Below are positions 40,892 to 49,020 of a stretch of 55,008 nt of DNA, in pieces. The stretch is from Actinoplanes flavus. Its GTDB lineage: Bacteria > Actinomycetota > Actinomycetes > Mycobacteriales > Micromonosporaceae. The notes beneath the pieces were generated by a model. The model saw only the letters and a program-made list of their open reading frames with translations. It ran no database searches and was not told the origin of the DNA. Where the stretch lies: positions 1 to 55,008 of the forward strand of contig NZ_JAGFNS010000047.1 in assembly GCF_017592555.1 (NCBI RefSeq), given 5' to 3'. Both the position numbers and the translations under genes were made by a program. How positions within the stretch are numbered: position 1 is the first letter of the stretch; every line of letters begins with the position of its first letter.

Positions 40892-41719
40892 TCAGCCGTT
40901 GAAGGTGGCCGGGTGGGGCCCGGTGCGGCCGTCACGGTCGAGGGCGTCGATCGCGGCCAGTTCGCCGGCGGTGAGCTCGAAGCCGAAGACGTCGAGGTTG
41001 GCGGCGATGCGCGCGGGTGTCACCGACTTGGGGATCACGATGCGGCCCTGCTGCACGTGCCACCGCAGGATGACCTGGGCCGGGGTGACGCCGTGTGCCC
41101 GTGCGGCCGCGACGACCGGGGCCTCGGTGAGGACGGCGCCCTGCGCGAGCGGGCTCCACGCCTCGGTGGCGACGCCGCGGGCGTGGCCGGCGGCGGCCGT
41201 CTCGCGGTTCTGCAGGGCCGGGTGCAGTTCGATCTGGTTGACGGCGGGTACGGTGCCGCCCAGCGCGATCACGCGGTCCAGGTGTTCCGGGAGGAAGTTG
41301 GAGACGCCGATCGCGCGGGTCAGGCCGTCGGCGTACAGGTCCTCGAGGCCTTGCCAGGCGTCCAGGTAGGCATCGGTGGCGGGGGCGGGCCAGTGGATCA
41401 GGTACAGGTCGACCCGGTCCAGGGCGAGCCGCTCCAGGCTGGCGTGCAGAGCGTCGCGGGCGGATGTACGGCCCAGGTCGGCGATCCACAGCTTGGTGGT
41501 GACGAACAGGTCGTCGCGGGGCAGGCCGGATGCGGCGATCGCCCGGCCGACGCCGGTCTCGTTGCCGTAGACGGCGGCGGTGTCGATGCTGCGGTAGCCG
41601 GTTTCCAGGGCGGTGGCGACGGCGGCCTGGGTCTGCGCGTCGGGGATCTGCCAGACGCCGAAGCCGACCTGCGGGACGGTGACGCCGTTGTTGAGAGTGA
41701 CGGCGGGGATGTGGGTCAT
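40892..41719 (-). CDS. Aldo-keto reductase (2,5-diketo-gluconate reductase type)
   Basis: The 275-residue TIM-barrel reductase has the catalytic tetrad in SIDTAAVYGNE (Asp, Tyr), TTKLW (Lys) and LIHWP (His), and the NADPH-binding IPKSVTPARIAANLDVF. ATG 41719 (MTHIPAVTLNNGVTVPQVGF) is behind GAGGAACCG; a longer in-frame reading upstream is the antisense of the MFS gene. It is 26 bases downstream of the MFS gene on the same strand, so the two form an operon. It reduces aldehydes or ketones; the substrate is unknown. Confidence 0.93.
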   Translation of the reverse strand: MTHIPAVTLNNGVTVPQVGFGVWQIPDAQTQAAVATALETGYRSIDTAAVYGNETGVGRAIAASGLPRDDLFVTTKLWIADLGRTSARDALHASLERLALDRVDLYLIHWPAPATDAYLDAWQGLEDLYADGLTRAIGVSNFLPEHLDRVIALGGTVPAVNQIELHPALQNRETAAAGHARGVATEAWSPLAQGAVLTEAPVVAAARAHGVTPAQVILRWHVQQGRIVIPKSVTPARIAANLDVFGFELTAGELAAIDALDRDGRTGPHPATFNG

Positions 41720-41745
41720 CGGTTCCTCGTTCGGGTCAGGTGTGG

Positions 41746-42933
41746 TCAGCGCGCGGCGGTTGCCGGCGCGGGGGTGGTGCGGCCGGCGAATTCGCCGCCG
41801 GGCAGGCGGGTCGCCAGCAGGTAGACGAGCAGGGCCGCGGTGGTGACGGCGGCGCCGGCCCACAGCGGTGAGGTGTAGCCCAGACCCGCGTCGATGGTGC
41901 TGCCGCCCAGCCAGGCGCCGAAGGCGTTGCCGACGTTGAAGGCGGCGATGTTCGCGCCGGAGGCCAGGGCCGGCGCCTGGGCGGCGTGGCCGAGGATGCG
42001 CATTTGCAGGCCGGGCACGGTGGCGAAGCCGAATCCGCCCATCAGCAGCAGGGCGACGACGGTGGCGACCTGGTTGCCGGCGGTCAGGGCGAATCCGGCG
42101 AGGACGGCGGCGAGCCCGGTGAGCAGCACGATCAGGGTGACGGGCAGGTTGTGGTCGGCTGCCCGGCCGCCTGCGATGTTGCCGGCGAACAGGCCGAGCC
42201 CGAACACGATGAGCAGCCACGGTACGGCGGTGGTGGGGAAGCCGCCGACCGCGGTCAGGGTGTAGGCGAGGTAGCTGAACGCGCCGAACATGCCGCCGTA
42301 CCCGAGGATCGTCACCAGGATCGACAGCCAGACCTGCCCGCTGGTGAAGACGCGGAACTCGCCGAGCAGGCTGCCGCCGGCCGGGGCGGGGGTGGCCGGG
42401 ATCAGGGCGGCGATGCCGGCGAGAGCGAGCACGCCGATGACCGCGATCGCCCAGAACGTGGAGCGCCAGCCCGCGGACTGGCCGAGGAAGGTGCCGAACG
42501 GAACGCCGAGCACGTTGGCGACGGTCAGCCCGGCGAACATGATCGAGATGGCCGCGGCCCTCTTCTCGGCCGGCACGAGGTCGGCCGCCACGACGGAGCC
42601 GATGCCGAAGAAGGCGCCGTGGCACAGCGCGGCGAGGACGCGGCCGAGCATCATGAGGCCGTAGTCGGGGGCGATCGCGGAGAGCAGGTTGCCGGCGATG
42701 AACAGCACCATCAGTCCCAGGAGGGCGCGCCGGCGGTCGACGCGGCCCAGCGCGGCGGTGAGCCCGATGGCCCCGATCGCGACGGCCAGGGCGTACCCGG
42801 AGATGAGACCTCCGGCGACCGCTTCCGTCACCTGGAAGTCGGCGGCGACCTCGGGTAACAGGCCGGCGATCACGAATTCGGTCAGGCCGATGCCGAACCC
42901 GCCGATGGCGAGCGCGTACAGAGCGAGGGGCAC
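41746..42933 (-). CDS. MFS transporter, AraJ/DHA1-like
   Basis: The 395-residue protein has twelve membrane helices and the DHA1 pattern (GGFGIGLTEFVIAGLLPEVA, ALGRVDRRRALLGLMVLFIA, RVLAALCHGAFFGIGSVVAA, VLGVPFGTFLGQSAGWRSTF). GTG 42933 is the start, with AGAAGGAG ahead of it; in-frame codons further upstream lie in the operator region. Homologues are drug or sugar-efflux carriers. With the aldo-keto reductase and the divergent MarR regulator it looks like a small xenobiotic or aldehyde-stress operon. Confidence 0.92.
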   Translation of the reverse strand: MPLALYALAIGGFGIGLTEFVIAGLLPEVAADFQVTEAVAGGLISGYALAVAIGAIGLTAALGRVDRRRALLGLMVLFIAGNLLSAIAPDYGLMMLGRVLAALCHGAFFGIGSVVAADLVPAEKRAAAISIMFAGLTVANVLGVPFGTFLGQSAGWRSTFWAIAVIGVLALAGIAALIPATPAPAGGSLLGEFRVFTSGQVWLSILVTILGYGGMFGAFSYLAYTLTAVGGFPTTAVPWLLIVFGLGLFAGNIAGGRAADHNLPVTLIVLLTGLAAVLAGFALTAGNQVATVVALLLMGGFGFATVPGLQMRILGHAAQAPALASGANIAAFNVGNAFGAWLGGSTIDAGLGYTSPLWAGAAVTTAALLVYLLATRLPGGEFAGRTTPAPATAAR

Positions 42934-42974
42934 GGAGAACTCCTTCTGGCGTGCAATAACAAGCGTGTGCACTA

Positions 42975-42988
42975 GTTGCATGTGCAAC
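42975..42988. promoter_or_regulatory. MarR-type operator in the divergent region
   Basis: GTTGCA-TG-TGCAAC is a perfect six-base palindrome with a two-base centre. Related half-sites occur at 42953 (TGCAAT), 42968 (GTGCAC) and 42998 (GTTGCA). It lies between the MFS start (42933) and the MarR start (43065), as expected for MarR control of both. Confidence 0.6.
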
Positions 42989-43064
42989 GAGTAGATAGTT
43001 GCAGGCGCGCTATATCGGCGCAAGACGGTGTAGGGTGAGCAGCATCTCCGCGGAAGGGACCGAC

Positions 43065-43502
43065 ATGGGGATTGGCAACGACGCGGTCGAGATCCGCGCC
43101 CAGGGCTGGCGCCGACTGGCCGCGCTGCACGGGCTCATCGAAGCGGCCCTGGAGAAGGAGCTTCAGGCCGCACACCGGCTCTCGGTGGTGGAGTACACCG
43201 TGCTCGACGCGCTCAGCCGCCAGGACGGCTGGCACATGCGCATGCAGCAACTCGCCCGGGCAGCCGCACTGTCCAGCAGCGCGACCACCCGCCTGGTCAC
43301 CCGCCTGGAGGATCGCGGGCTGCTCACCCGCGTCCTGTGCGCCGACGACCGGCGCGGGATCTACACCGAGCTGACCCCCGCCGGGCAACAGCTGCTCGAC
43401 CAGGCACGCCCCACCCACGACCGGGCGCTCGAGGAGTCACTGACCCACGCCGAGAAACTGCCCGAGCTGGAGAGCCTGGTCGCAGCGCTGCACGTGACCT
43501 GA
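43065..43502 (+). CDS. MarR family transcriptional regulator
   Basis: The 145-residue protein shows the winged helix: LSVVEYTVLDALSRQDGWHM, QQLARAAALSSSATTRLVTR, and the wing DRGLLTRVLCADDRRGIYTE. GGAAGGGAC precedes ATG 43065. It diverges from the MFS/aldo-keto reductase pair across 131 bases containing a perfect palindrome, and most likely represses that operon until a phenolic or other ligand binds. Confidence 0.92.
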   Translation: MGIGNDAVEIRAQGWRRLAALHGLIEAALEKELQAAHRLSVVEYTVLDALSRQDGWHMRMQQLARAAALSSSATTRLVTRLEDRGLLTRVLCADDRRGIYTELTPAGQQLLDQARPTHDRALEESLTHAEKLPELESLVAALHVT

Positions 43503-43505
43503 GCC

Positions 43506-43523
43506 GCCCGGCCGGCGCCGGGC
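43506..43523 (+). terminator. Hairpin after the MarR gene
   Basis: GCCCGGC-CGGC-GCCGGGC forms a perfect seven-base stem with a four-base loop, three bases after the stop codon. It separates the MarR gene from the sugar transport operon. Confidence 0.6.
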
Positions 43524-43528
43524 ACCTT

Positions 43529-43540
43529 CTTGCCAGCAAG
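43529..43540. promoter_or_regulatory. Possible operator of the sugar ABC operon
   Basis: CTTGC-CA-GCAAG is a perfect five-base palindrome in the 135-base gap ahead of the transport operon. Its TTGC..GCAA form resembles LacI-family half-sites, but it is short and no LacI gene is nearby. Confidence 0.3.
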
Positions 43541-43637
43541 CCAATAGCCAACCGGGCGCGCCCAGGCATGGAATACGCGACAGTGGAATAGGCGGCCTCA
43601 CCGGACCGCCAGGAGGGCTTTCAAGGAGCAGAAGTCC

Positions 43638-44930
43638 ATGAAGGCGCGGATTCCACTCGCCGGGGCAGCCGTCTTGCCCCTGATCCTGACCATCACCGGT
43701 TGCAGCGCAGGCGACGACACGGCGGCCACCGGCGACGCCACCGCCCGCGGCGCCATCGACGTGTGGTTCTCGAACAACGCGCAGGAGGTCGCCTGGGGAA
43801 GACAGGTGGTGCAGGCGTGGAATGCCGCCCATCCGGACGAGCAGGTCACGGCCCAGCAGATCCCGGCCGGTCAGACGTCGGAAGCGGTCATCTCGGCCAG
43901 CATCATCGCCGGGAACGCCCCGTGCTTGATCTACAACACGTCACCTGCCGCCGTCCCGGCCTTCCAGGCGCAGGGCGGTCTGGTGCCGCTCGACGACTTC
44001 GCCGACGGCACGAGCTACGTGACCGCGCGCTCGGGTGAGCTCGGCGCCCAGTACAAATCCCCGAACGGCAAGATCTACCAACTGCCGTGGAAGTCGAACC
44101 CGGTGATGCTGTTCTACAACAAGACGGCGTTCGCCAAGGCAGGCATCAGCACCACCGCTCCCCCGCTGGCCACGTACACCGACTTCCTGGCCACCGCACA
44201 GAAGGTGGTGTCGAGCGGCGCCGCCAGGTACGCCATCTTCCCGTCGCCGTCGAGCCAGTTCTTCCAATCATGGTTCGACTTCTACCCGATGTTCGTGGCG
44301 GAAAGCGGTCGGCAACTCGTCGTCGACGCCAAGGCCACGTTCGACTCCGACGCGGGCCGGGCGGTCGCCGGCCTCTGGCGGCAGTTGTACGCCCAGAACC
44401 TGGCGGGCAAGGAGGCGTACACCGGTGACGCGTTCGCCGACGGCACCGCCGCCATGGCCAGTGTCGGCCCCTGGGCCGTCACCGCGTACCAGGACAAGGT
44501 CGAGTGGGGCGTCACCGCGGTACCGACGCGAACCGGCTCGGCAGAGAATCAGTCCACGTTCAGCGACGCGAAAGACGTCGCCCTCTACACCGCCTGCACC
44601 AACCGCGGTACGGCCTGGGACTTTCTGAAGTTCTCCACCAGCTCCGAGCAGGACGGCGAACTGCTCGCGATGACCGGCCAGATGCCGCTGCGGCAGGACC
44701 TGGTGCGGGAGTATCCGGCGTATTTCGCGGCGAATCCGCAGTACAAGGTGTTCGCGGCCAAGGCGGCCCACGTGATCGACGTGCCGAACACGCCGGCTTC
44801 CGTCGAGGTGTGGCAGACCTTCCGGGACGCCTGGACGAACTCGGTGATCTTCGGCAAGGAGGATCCGGACAAGGCTCTGGCGGACGCGGCCGCGACGATC
44901 GACGACCTGGTGCATCGATCACGGAGGTGA
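43638..44930 (+). CDS. ABC transporter carbohydrate-binding lipoprotein
   Basis: The 430-residue protein has a lipoprotein signal (ILTITGC lipobox, Cys22) and the fold of family 1 sugar-binding proteins: IDVWFSNNAQEVAWGRQVVQ, QIPAGQTSEAVISASIIAG, YQLPWKSNPVMLFYNKTAFA, and ADGTAAMASVGPWAVTAYQD. It is anchored outside the membrane and hands an oligosaccharide to the two permeases encoded next. AAGGAG lies about seven bases before ATG 43638. The substrate is not readable; the secreted glycosidase at the end of the operon suggests a polymer-derived sugar. Confidence 0.93.
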   Translation: MKARIPLAGAAVLPLILTITGCSAGDDTAATGDATARGAIDVWFSNNAQEVAWGRQVVQAWNAAHPDEQVTAQQIPAGQTSEAVISASIIAGNAPCLIYNTSPAAVPAFQAQGGLVPLDDFADGTSYVTARSGELGAQYKSPNGKIYQLPWKSNPVMLFYNKTAFAKAGISTTAPPLATYTDFLATAQKVVSSGAARYAIFPSPSSQFFQSWFDFYPMFVAESGRQLVVDAKATFDSDAGRAVAGLWRQLYAQNLAGKEAYTGDAFADGTAAMASVGPWAVTAYQDKVEWGVTAVPTRTGSAENQSTFSDAKDVALYTACTNRGTAWDFLKFSTSSEQDGELLAMTGQMPLRQDLVREYPAYFAANPQYKVFAAKAAHVIDVPNTPASVEVWQTFRDAWTNSVIFGKEDPDKALADAAATIDDLVHRSRR

Positions 44931-44934
44931 TCCG

Positions 44935-45864
44935 TTGACCGCTGTCACGCCCGCGGCGAGACCGGCCCCCAGGCGGCACCGGATGACGGCCTCAATCCTC
45001 GGCCGTCATCCGGTCGGGCTGCTACTGAGCGCCCCGTACGCGGTGTACATCGCCGCCGTCTTCGCGTACCCGCTGGGTATGGCCGTGTGGATCTCCTTCC
45101 ACGACTACATCTTCACCGCGCCCGGGGTGAGCGTCCCCCGGCCGTTCGTGGGCACCGACAACTACACCACCGCGCTGGCCGACCCGGCCGTACGCCAATC
45201 GTTCGTCAACATCCTGATCTTCCTCGTCATCAACGTGCCGCTGACCGTGGTGCTGTCGCTGCTGCTGGCCACCGCCCTCAACGCGGCGATCCCGTTCCGC
45301 ACGTTCTTCCGGGTCGGCTTCTACGTCCCGTACGTGACCGCGAGCGTGGCCGTGGTCGGCGTGTGGCTGTTTCTGTTCAGCTCCGACGGGCTGGTCAACC
45401 AGGTGCTCGGCGATCTGGCTCCGGACCCGTCGTGGCTGATCAACGAGAAGTGGGCGATGCCGTCGATCGCCCTCTTCGTGACGTGGAAGCAGCTCGGCTT
45501 CTTCATCCTGCTGTACCTGGCCGCGTTGCAGAACGTGCCGAGCGAACTCTACGAGTCGGCGGCGGTCGACGGCGCGGGCCGCTGGCGCAGCTTCCGGGCG
45601 GTCACGATTCCGGGCGTACGGCCGGCCACGACCCTGGTCACCCTGCTGGCGATCATCACCGGCGCGAATCTGTTCACCGAGCCGTACCTGCTGACCAACG
45701 GCGGCGGCCCGAGCGGCAGGTCCGCGTCGCCGGTGCTGCTGATGTATCAACGCGGCATCGAGCAGCAGCACCCCGACGTCGCCGCGGCGATCGGTGTACT
45801 CCTGGTCGCCGGCGTCCTGCTCCTCGCCGGGGCGCAGCGACTGCTGGAACGGAGCCGAGAATGA
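44935..45864 (+). CDS. Carbohydrate ABC transporter permease (MalF type)
   Basis: The 309-residue protein starts at TTG 44935 behind GGAGGTGATCC. Six membrane helices are visible, with the family's EAA loop as ELYESAAVDGAGRWRSFRAV. It follows the binding-protein gene by four bases and overlaps the second permease by four bases. The ATPase is not in the operon; a shared MsiK-type ATPase elsewhere is the usual solution in actinobacteria. Confidence 0.94.
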   Translation: MTAVTPAARPAPRRHRMTASILGRHPVGLLLSAPYAVYIAAVFAYPLGMAVWISFHDYIFTAPGVSVPRPFVGTDNYTTALADPAVRQSFVNILIFLVINVPLTVVLSLLLATALNAAIPFRTFFRVGFYVPYVTASVAVVGVWLFLFSSDGLVNQVLGDLAPDPSWLINEKWAMPSIALFVTWKQLGFFILLYLAALQNVPSELYESAAVDGAGRWRSFRAVTIPGVRPATTLVTLLAIITGANLFTEPYLLTNGGGPSGRSASPVLLMYQRGIEQQHPDVAAAIGVLLVAGVLLLAGAQRLLERSRE

Positions 45865-46694
45865 CCCGGGGCCGCTCGTGGTGGCGCACGATCGCCTTGA
45901 CTCTCGGCGCGATCGTGTTCCTGTTCCCGTTCTACTACATGATCGTCGGCTCGCTGCAGGCAACGCCGGACACGTCGCTGAGCGGCGCGCTGCCGAGGCC
46001 GGACAACCTCAGCCTCGACAACTATCGCGAGATCAACGCCGCCATCGGCCTGTGGCGGTCACTGCTCAACTCGGTGATCGTCACCGCGGGCGTGGTCGTC
46101 GGCACCCTGGTCTTCGGGGTGCTGGCCGGCTATGCGCTCGCCCAGTTGCGGTATCGCGGCCGCGGCACCCTCTTCGCCGCCATGCTGCTGCTCCAGGTCA
46201 TCCCGTTCCAGCTGCTCGTCATCCCGCTGTACGTACAGGTCGTGCGCGGCTACGGCCTCGCCGACTCGTACCTCGGCATGATCCTGCCCTTCGTGATCAA
46301 TTCCGTCGCGGTGTTCGTGTTCCGGCAGTTCTTCCTGCAACTGCCGGTCGAGCTGTTCGAGGCGGCACGGCTCGACGGAGCGAGCGAGATCCGCGTACTG
46401 CGCTCCGTCGCCCTTCCGCTCGTCCGTCCCGCCCTGCTCACCGCGACGCTGCTGACGTTCATCGGGCCGTGGAACGAGTTCCTGTGGCCGTTCCTGATCA
46501 CGAAAGAGACCGGTATGCAGCCGCTCGCGGTGGCGCTCGCCAACTACATGAGCACGGTCGCGTCGGCCGCCAGCAACCCGTACGGCGCGATCCTGGCCGG
46601 CGCCTGTGTGCTGGCCGCCCCGGCGGTCCTGCTCTTCATCGCGTTCCAGCGGCACTTCGTCTCGTCCGACCTGGGTTCCGGGGTGAAGGGGTGA
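45861..46694 (+). CDS. Carbohydrate ABC transporter permease (MalG type)
   Basis: The 277-residue protein starts at ATG 45861 in the ATGA overlap. It has six membrane helices and the EAA loop ELFEAARLDGASEIRVLRSV, plus the MalG-type FIGPWNEFLWPFL. Its last codons run into a tandem array of the eight-base unit GTGAAGGG, which also provides ribosome sites for the next gene. Confidence 0.94.
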   Translation: MTRGRSWWRTIALTLGAIVFLFPFYYMIVGSLQATPDTSLSGALPRPDNLSLDNYREINAAIGLWRSLLNSVIVTAGVVVGTLVFGVLAGYALAQLRYRGRGTLFAAMLLLQVIPFQLLVIPLYVQVVRGYGLADSYLGMILPFVINSVAVFVFRQFFLQLPVELFEAARLDGASEIRVLRSVALPLVRPALLTATLLTFIGPWNEFLWPFLITKETGMQPLAVALANYMSTVASAASNPYGAILAGACVLAAPAVLLFIAFQRHFVSSDLGSGVKG

Positions 46695-46706
46695 AGGGGT
46701 GAAGGG
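46683..46706 (+). repeat. Tandem repeat of an 8-base unit (GTGAAGGG x3)
   Basis: Three perfect copies of GTGAAGGG are followed by a fourth, changed copy (GTGAAAAG at 46707). Each copy has a GTG start-like codon, a TGA and an AAGGG ribosome-site-like core. The permease stop (46692-46694) lies in copy two. Slippage here would change the stop position of the permease and the spacing to the next gene. Confidence 0.8.
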
Positions 46707-48821
46707 GTGAAAAGCATGCCGATGATCCGGCCCGCTCTCACCGCGGCGCTGACCATCGCCGTGCTGCTGGCCGGCCCGGTCCACGCCGTCGCCGCGCCCG
46801 CCGTGCCGACGGACCCGGCCGTGCTGAGCAACCTGGACCACCTCGACTTCCTCACCGACACGGTGCGGCCGCCGGCCCAAGCCGGGCACACCACCTACCG
46901 GCTCGACGACGAACCGTCCATCGGTGTGCTCTGGGTCTACGCCGACGACCTGCCCGACGGCGGCTACCACCGGGTGGGCGGCGGCACCTACGACGCGCGT
47001 ACCGGCACGTACGGGCAAGGCGCGTACGACGCCGACGATGTCGCCCGTGCCGCGGTGGTCTACCTGCGCCACTGGCGGCAGTTCGGTGACCGGGCCAGCC
47101 GCGATCAGGCCTACCAGCAGCTGCGCGGCCTGACCTACATGCAGACGGCCTCCGGCCCGAACGCCGGCAACGTCGTGCTCTGGATGCAACCCGACGGGAC
47201 GCTGAACCCGAGCCCGGTCCCGGTCGAGACGCCGGACCCGTCCGACACCGCGGCGTCGTACTGGCTCGCGCGCACGATCTGGGCGCTGGGCGAGGGCTAC
47301 GCCGCCTTCCGTACCGCCGACCCGCCGTTCGCCGCATTCCTCTCCGAGCGCCTCGACCTGTCCATCGCCGCCCTCGACCGGCAGGTGCTCGGCCGCTTCG
47401 GTGACTATCAGGTCGTCGACGGCAAGCGGATGCCCGCGTGGCTGATGGCCGACGGCGCGGACGCCAGCGCCGAGGCGGTGCTGGGGCTGAGCGCGTACGT
47501 CCGCGCGGGCGGACCGCCCACCGCACGGGTCGCCCTGGCCCGGCTGGCCGACGGCATCGCCGACATGGGCGGCGGCACCGGCGTCTGGCCGTACGGCGCC
47601 GTCCTGCCCTGGGCCCGGTCGCGGTCGCTGTGGCACGCCCGGGGCGCGCAGATGCCGTCGGCGCTGGCCGAGGCCTCGATCACCCTCCGCGACCCACGGC
47701 TGCTGGCACCGGCGCTGGCCGACGCCGCCGGCTTCACGCCGGGCCTGCTCACCGCGACCGGCCCGATCAACGGCCTGCTGCCCGCCCCGATCGACAATTC
47801 CCAGATCGCGTACGGGGCCGACGCCCGCGTACAGAGTCTGCTGTCGGTGTCGAGGGCCGCCGGCTCGGCCGGCCTCCGTCGACTCGCCGGTGTCGCGGCG
47901 GGCTGGTTCTTCGGCCAGAATCCGGCCAACGTCCCCCTGTACCACCCGGGCACCGGCGCCACCGACGACGGCGTGAACGGCGACGGCACGGTCAACTCCA
48001 ACTCCGGCGCCGAGTCGACGATCCACGGCCTGCTCACGATGCTCGCCCTGGACGCGGCTCCCGATCTGGCCGCGCTCGCGAAGGCGGCCGGTCCGGTGGT
48101 GGAGCGCGATGGCCGGCATACGGTCGAGGCCGAGTCCGGACGGCTCGACGGCCCGGTCTCTGTGGTGACCCCGGCATCGGCGTGGACCGGCGAGTCGCAG
48201 TGGAGTGGTGACGCCTACCTGCGGGTCAGGGCTGGTGGCCGAGTCAGGTGGACCGTGCCCGCGGCCGCCCAGCCCAGGCTCGTGGCAGCGGTGATCAACC
48301 GGGTGCCCGGCCCGGGCGGCGTGACGACCTTCGCCTCACTCGGCAGTGTCAGCCACGGGGGCGGCGGTGCGCAGGGCGCGTCCCCCGCCCCCGGCGTGCT
48401 GCTCCCGGTGGCGGTCACCGGGCACCTCCCGGCGGGTGCGACCGAACTGACGGCGACCGGCGTACGCGGAAGCGGCGACCTCGACGCTCTCCTGCTGACA
48501 CCGCTCGTGTCCGTCCTGGTCACCCGGCGGGCCGTACTGCTCTCCAGCGCGGCCCGGACATCACGGCGCGTGACGGTCGACGTGCCGGGCACCGGACCCG
48601 CGGTCGCTCACAGTTACGACCACCTCGGCCGGGCGGCCGGCATCACCGGTGGGCGGGGCCCCATCACGCTCGACGTGCCCGCGGGCGGCTTCGTGGTGGC
48701 CGCCGAACCGTGGCCCGATCCGGTCTGCACCCTCGAGGGCGCCGGGCTCGCCGCGCCGGCTCGGCGAGAGACCGAGGGCCGGATGTTCTGGTTGAGCCGG
48801 AACAGGTTCGCCGGGTCGTAG
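46707..48821 (+). CDS. Secreted six-hairpin glycosidase-like protein with CBM6/35-like module
   Basis: The product has 704 residues. It starts at GTG 46707 or ATG 46716, each with an AAGGG about eight bases ahead because of the tandem repeat. A signal peptide (ALTAALTIAVLLAGPVHA) is followed by an (alpha/alpha)6-barrel-like region (about 35-480; DGGYHRVGGGTYDARTGTYG, AWLMADGADASAEAVLGLSA, GWFFGQNPANVPLYHPGTG, SGAESTIHGLLTMLALD). A beta domain beginning HTVEAESGRLDGPV with WSGDAYLRVRAGGRVRW resembles CBM6/35. The exact GH family was not recognised. It is the last gene of the sugar operon and likely supplies the transported sugar. The last 20 or so residues overlap an antisense pseudogene and may be read-through. 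Confidence 0.82.
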   Translation: MKSMPMIRPALTAALTIAVLLAGPVHAVAAPAVPTDPAVLSNLDHLDFLTDTVRPPAQAGHTTYRLDDEPSIGVLWVYADDLPDGGYHRVGGGTYDARTGTYGQGAYDADDVARAAVVYLRHWRQFGDRASRDQAYQQLRGLTYMQTASGPNAGNVVLWMQPDGTLNPSPVPVETPDPSDTAASYWLARTIWALGEGYAAFRTADPPFAAFLSERLDLSIAALDRQVLGRFGDYQVVDGKRMPAWLMADGADASAEAVLGLSAYVRAGGPPTARVALARLADGIADMGGGTGVWPYGAVLPWARSRSLWHARGAQMPSALAEASITLRDPRLLAPALADAAGFTPGLLTATGPINGLLPAPIDNSQIAYGADARVQSLLSVSRAAGSAGLRRLAGVAAGWFFGQNPANVPLYHPGTGATDDGVNGDGTVNSNSGAESTIHGLLTMLALDAAPDLAALAKAAGPVVERDGRHTVEAESGRLDGPVSVVTPASAWTGESQWSGDAYLRVRAGGRVRWTVPAAAQPRLVAAVINRVPGPGGVTTFASLGSVSHGGGGAQGASPAPGVLLPVAVTGHLPAGATELTATGVRGSGDLDALLLTPLVSVLVTRRAVLLSSAARTSRRVTVDVPGTGPAVAHSYDHLGRAAGITGGRGPITLDVPAGGFVVAAEPWPDPVCTLEGAGLAAPARRETEGRMFWLSRNRFAGS

Positions 48822-48915
48822 CGGTCCTCGACCGCCACCAACCGCTCGTACGTGTCCTTCGGGTAGGACGCCCGGACGCGGTCCTCGCCGGCCTCACCGG
48901 TGAATCCGCCTCATC
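48773..48915 (-). pseudogene. FAD-linked oxidoreductase, C-terminal (BBE) fragment
   Basis: The minus strand reads GGFTGEAGEDRVRASYPKDT, YERLVAVEDRYDPANLF and RLNQNIRP. This is the C-terminal berberine-bridge-type signature of flavin oxidoreductases (Y..LV.VK..YDP.NLFR.NQNI). Nothing recognisable lies upstream of it, and its frame runs past the normal end without a stop until 48614, inside the glycosidase gene. It is a short remnant of a deleted gene. Confidence 0.7.
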
Positions 48916-48971
48916 GACCCGGCCCGATGTGGTCAACAGGCGGCGGTAGCGGCTCTCAAGCTCGAACGCTT

Positions 48972-49000
48972 GGCCGGGGCGTCGCATGGACGCCTCGGCC
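48972..49000 (-). terminator. Hairpin after the lectin gene
   Basis: GGCCGGGGCGTC (48972-48983) pairs with GACGCCTCGGCC (48989-49000), twelve base pairs including one G-T, around a five-base loop, 20 bases beyond the lectin stop. Confidence 0.5.
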
Positions 49001-49020
49001 GGTGCCCAGCATGGCCGGGG

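Noticed and set aside
41720..42625. N-terminal extension of the aldo-keto reductase through the MFS gene
   Set aside because: It is the MFS gene read in another frame; the reductase has its own ATG 41719 with ribosome site.
46059..48119. Minus-strand open frame of 686 codons opposite the permease and glycosidase genes
   Set aside because: Composition (Arg, Gly, Val, His rich) and full overlap with two convincing plus-strand genes mark it as a GC-skew artefact.
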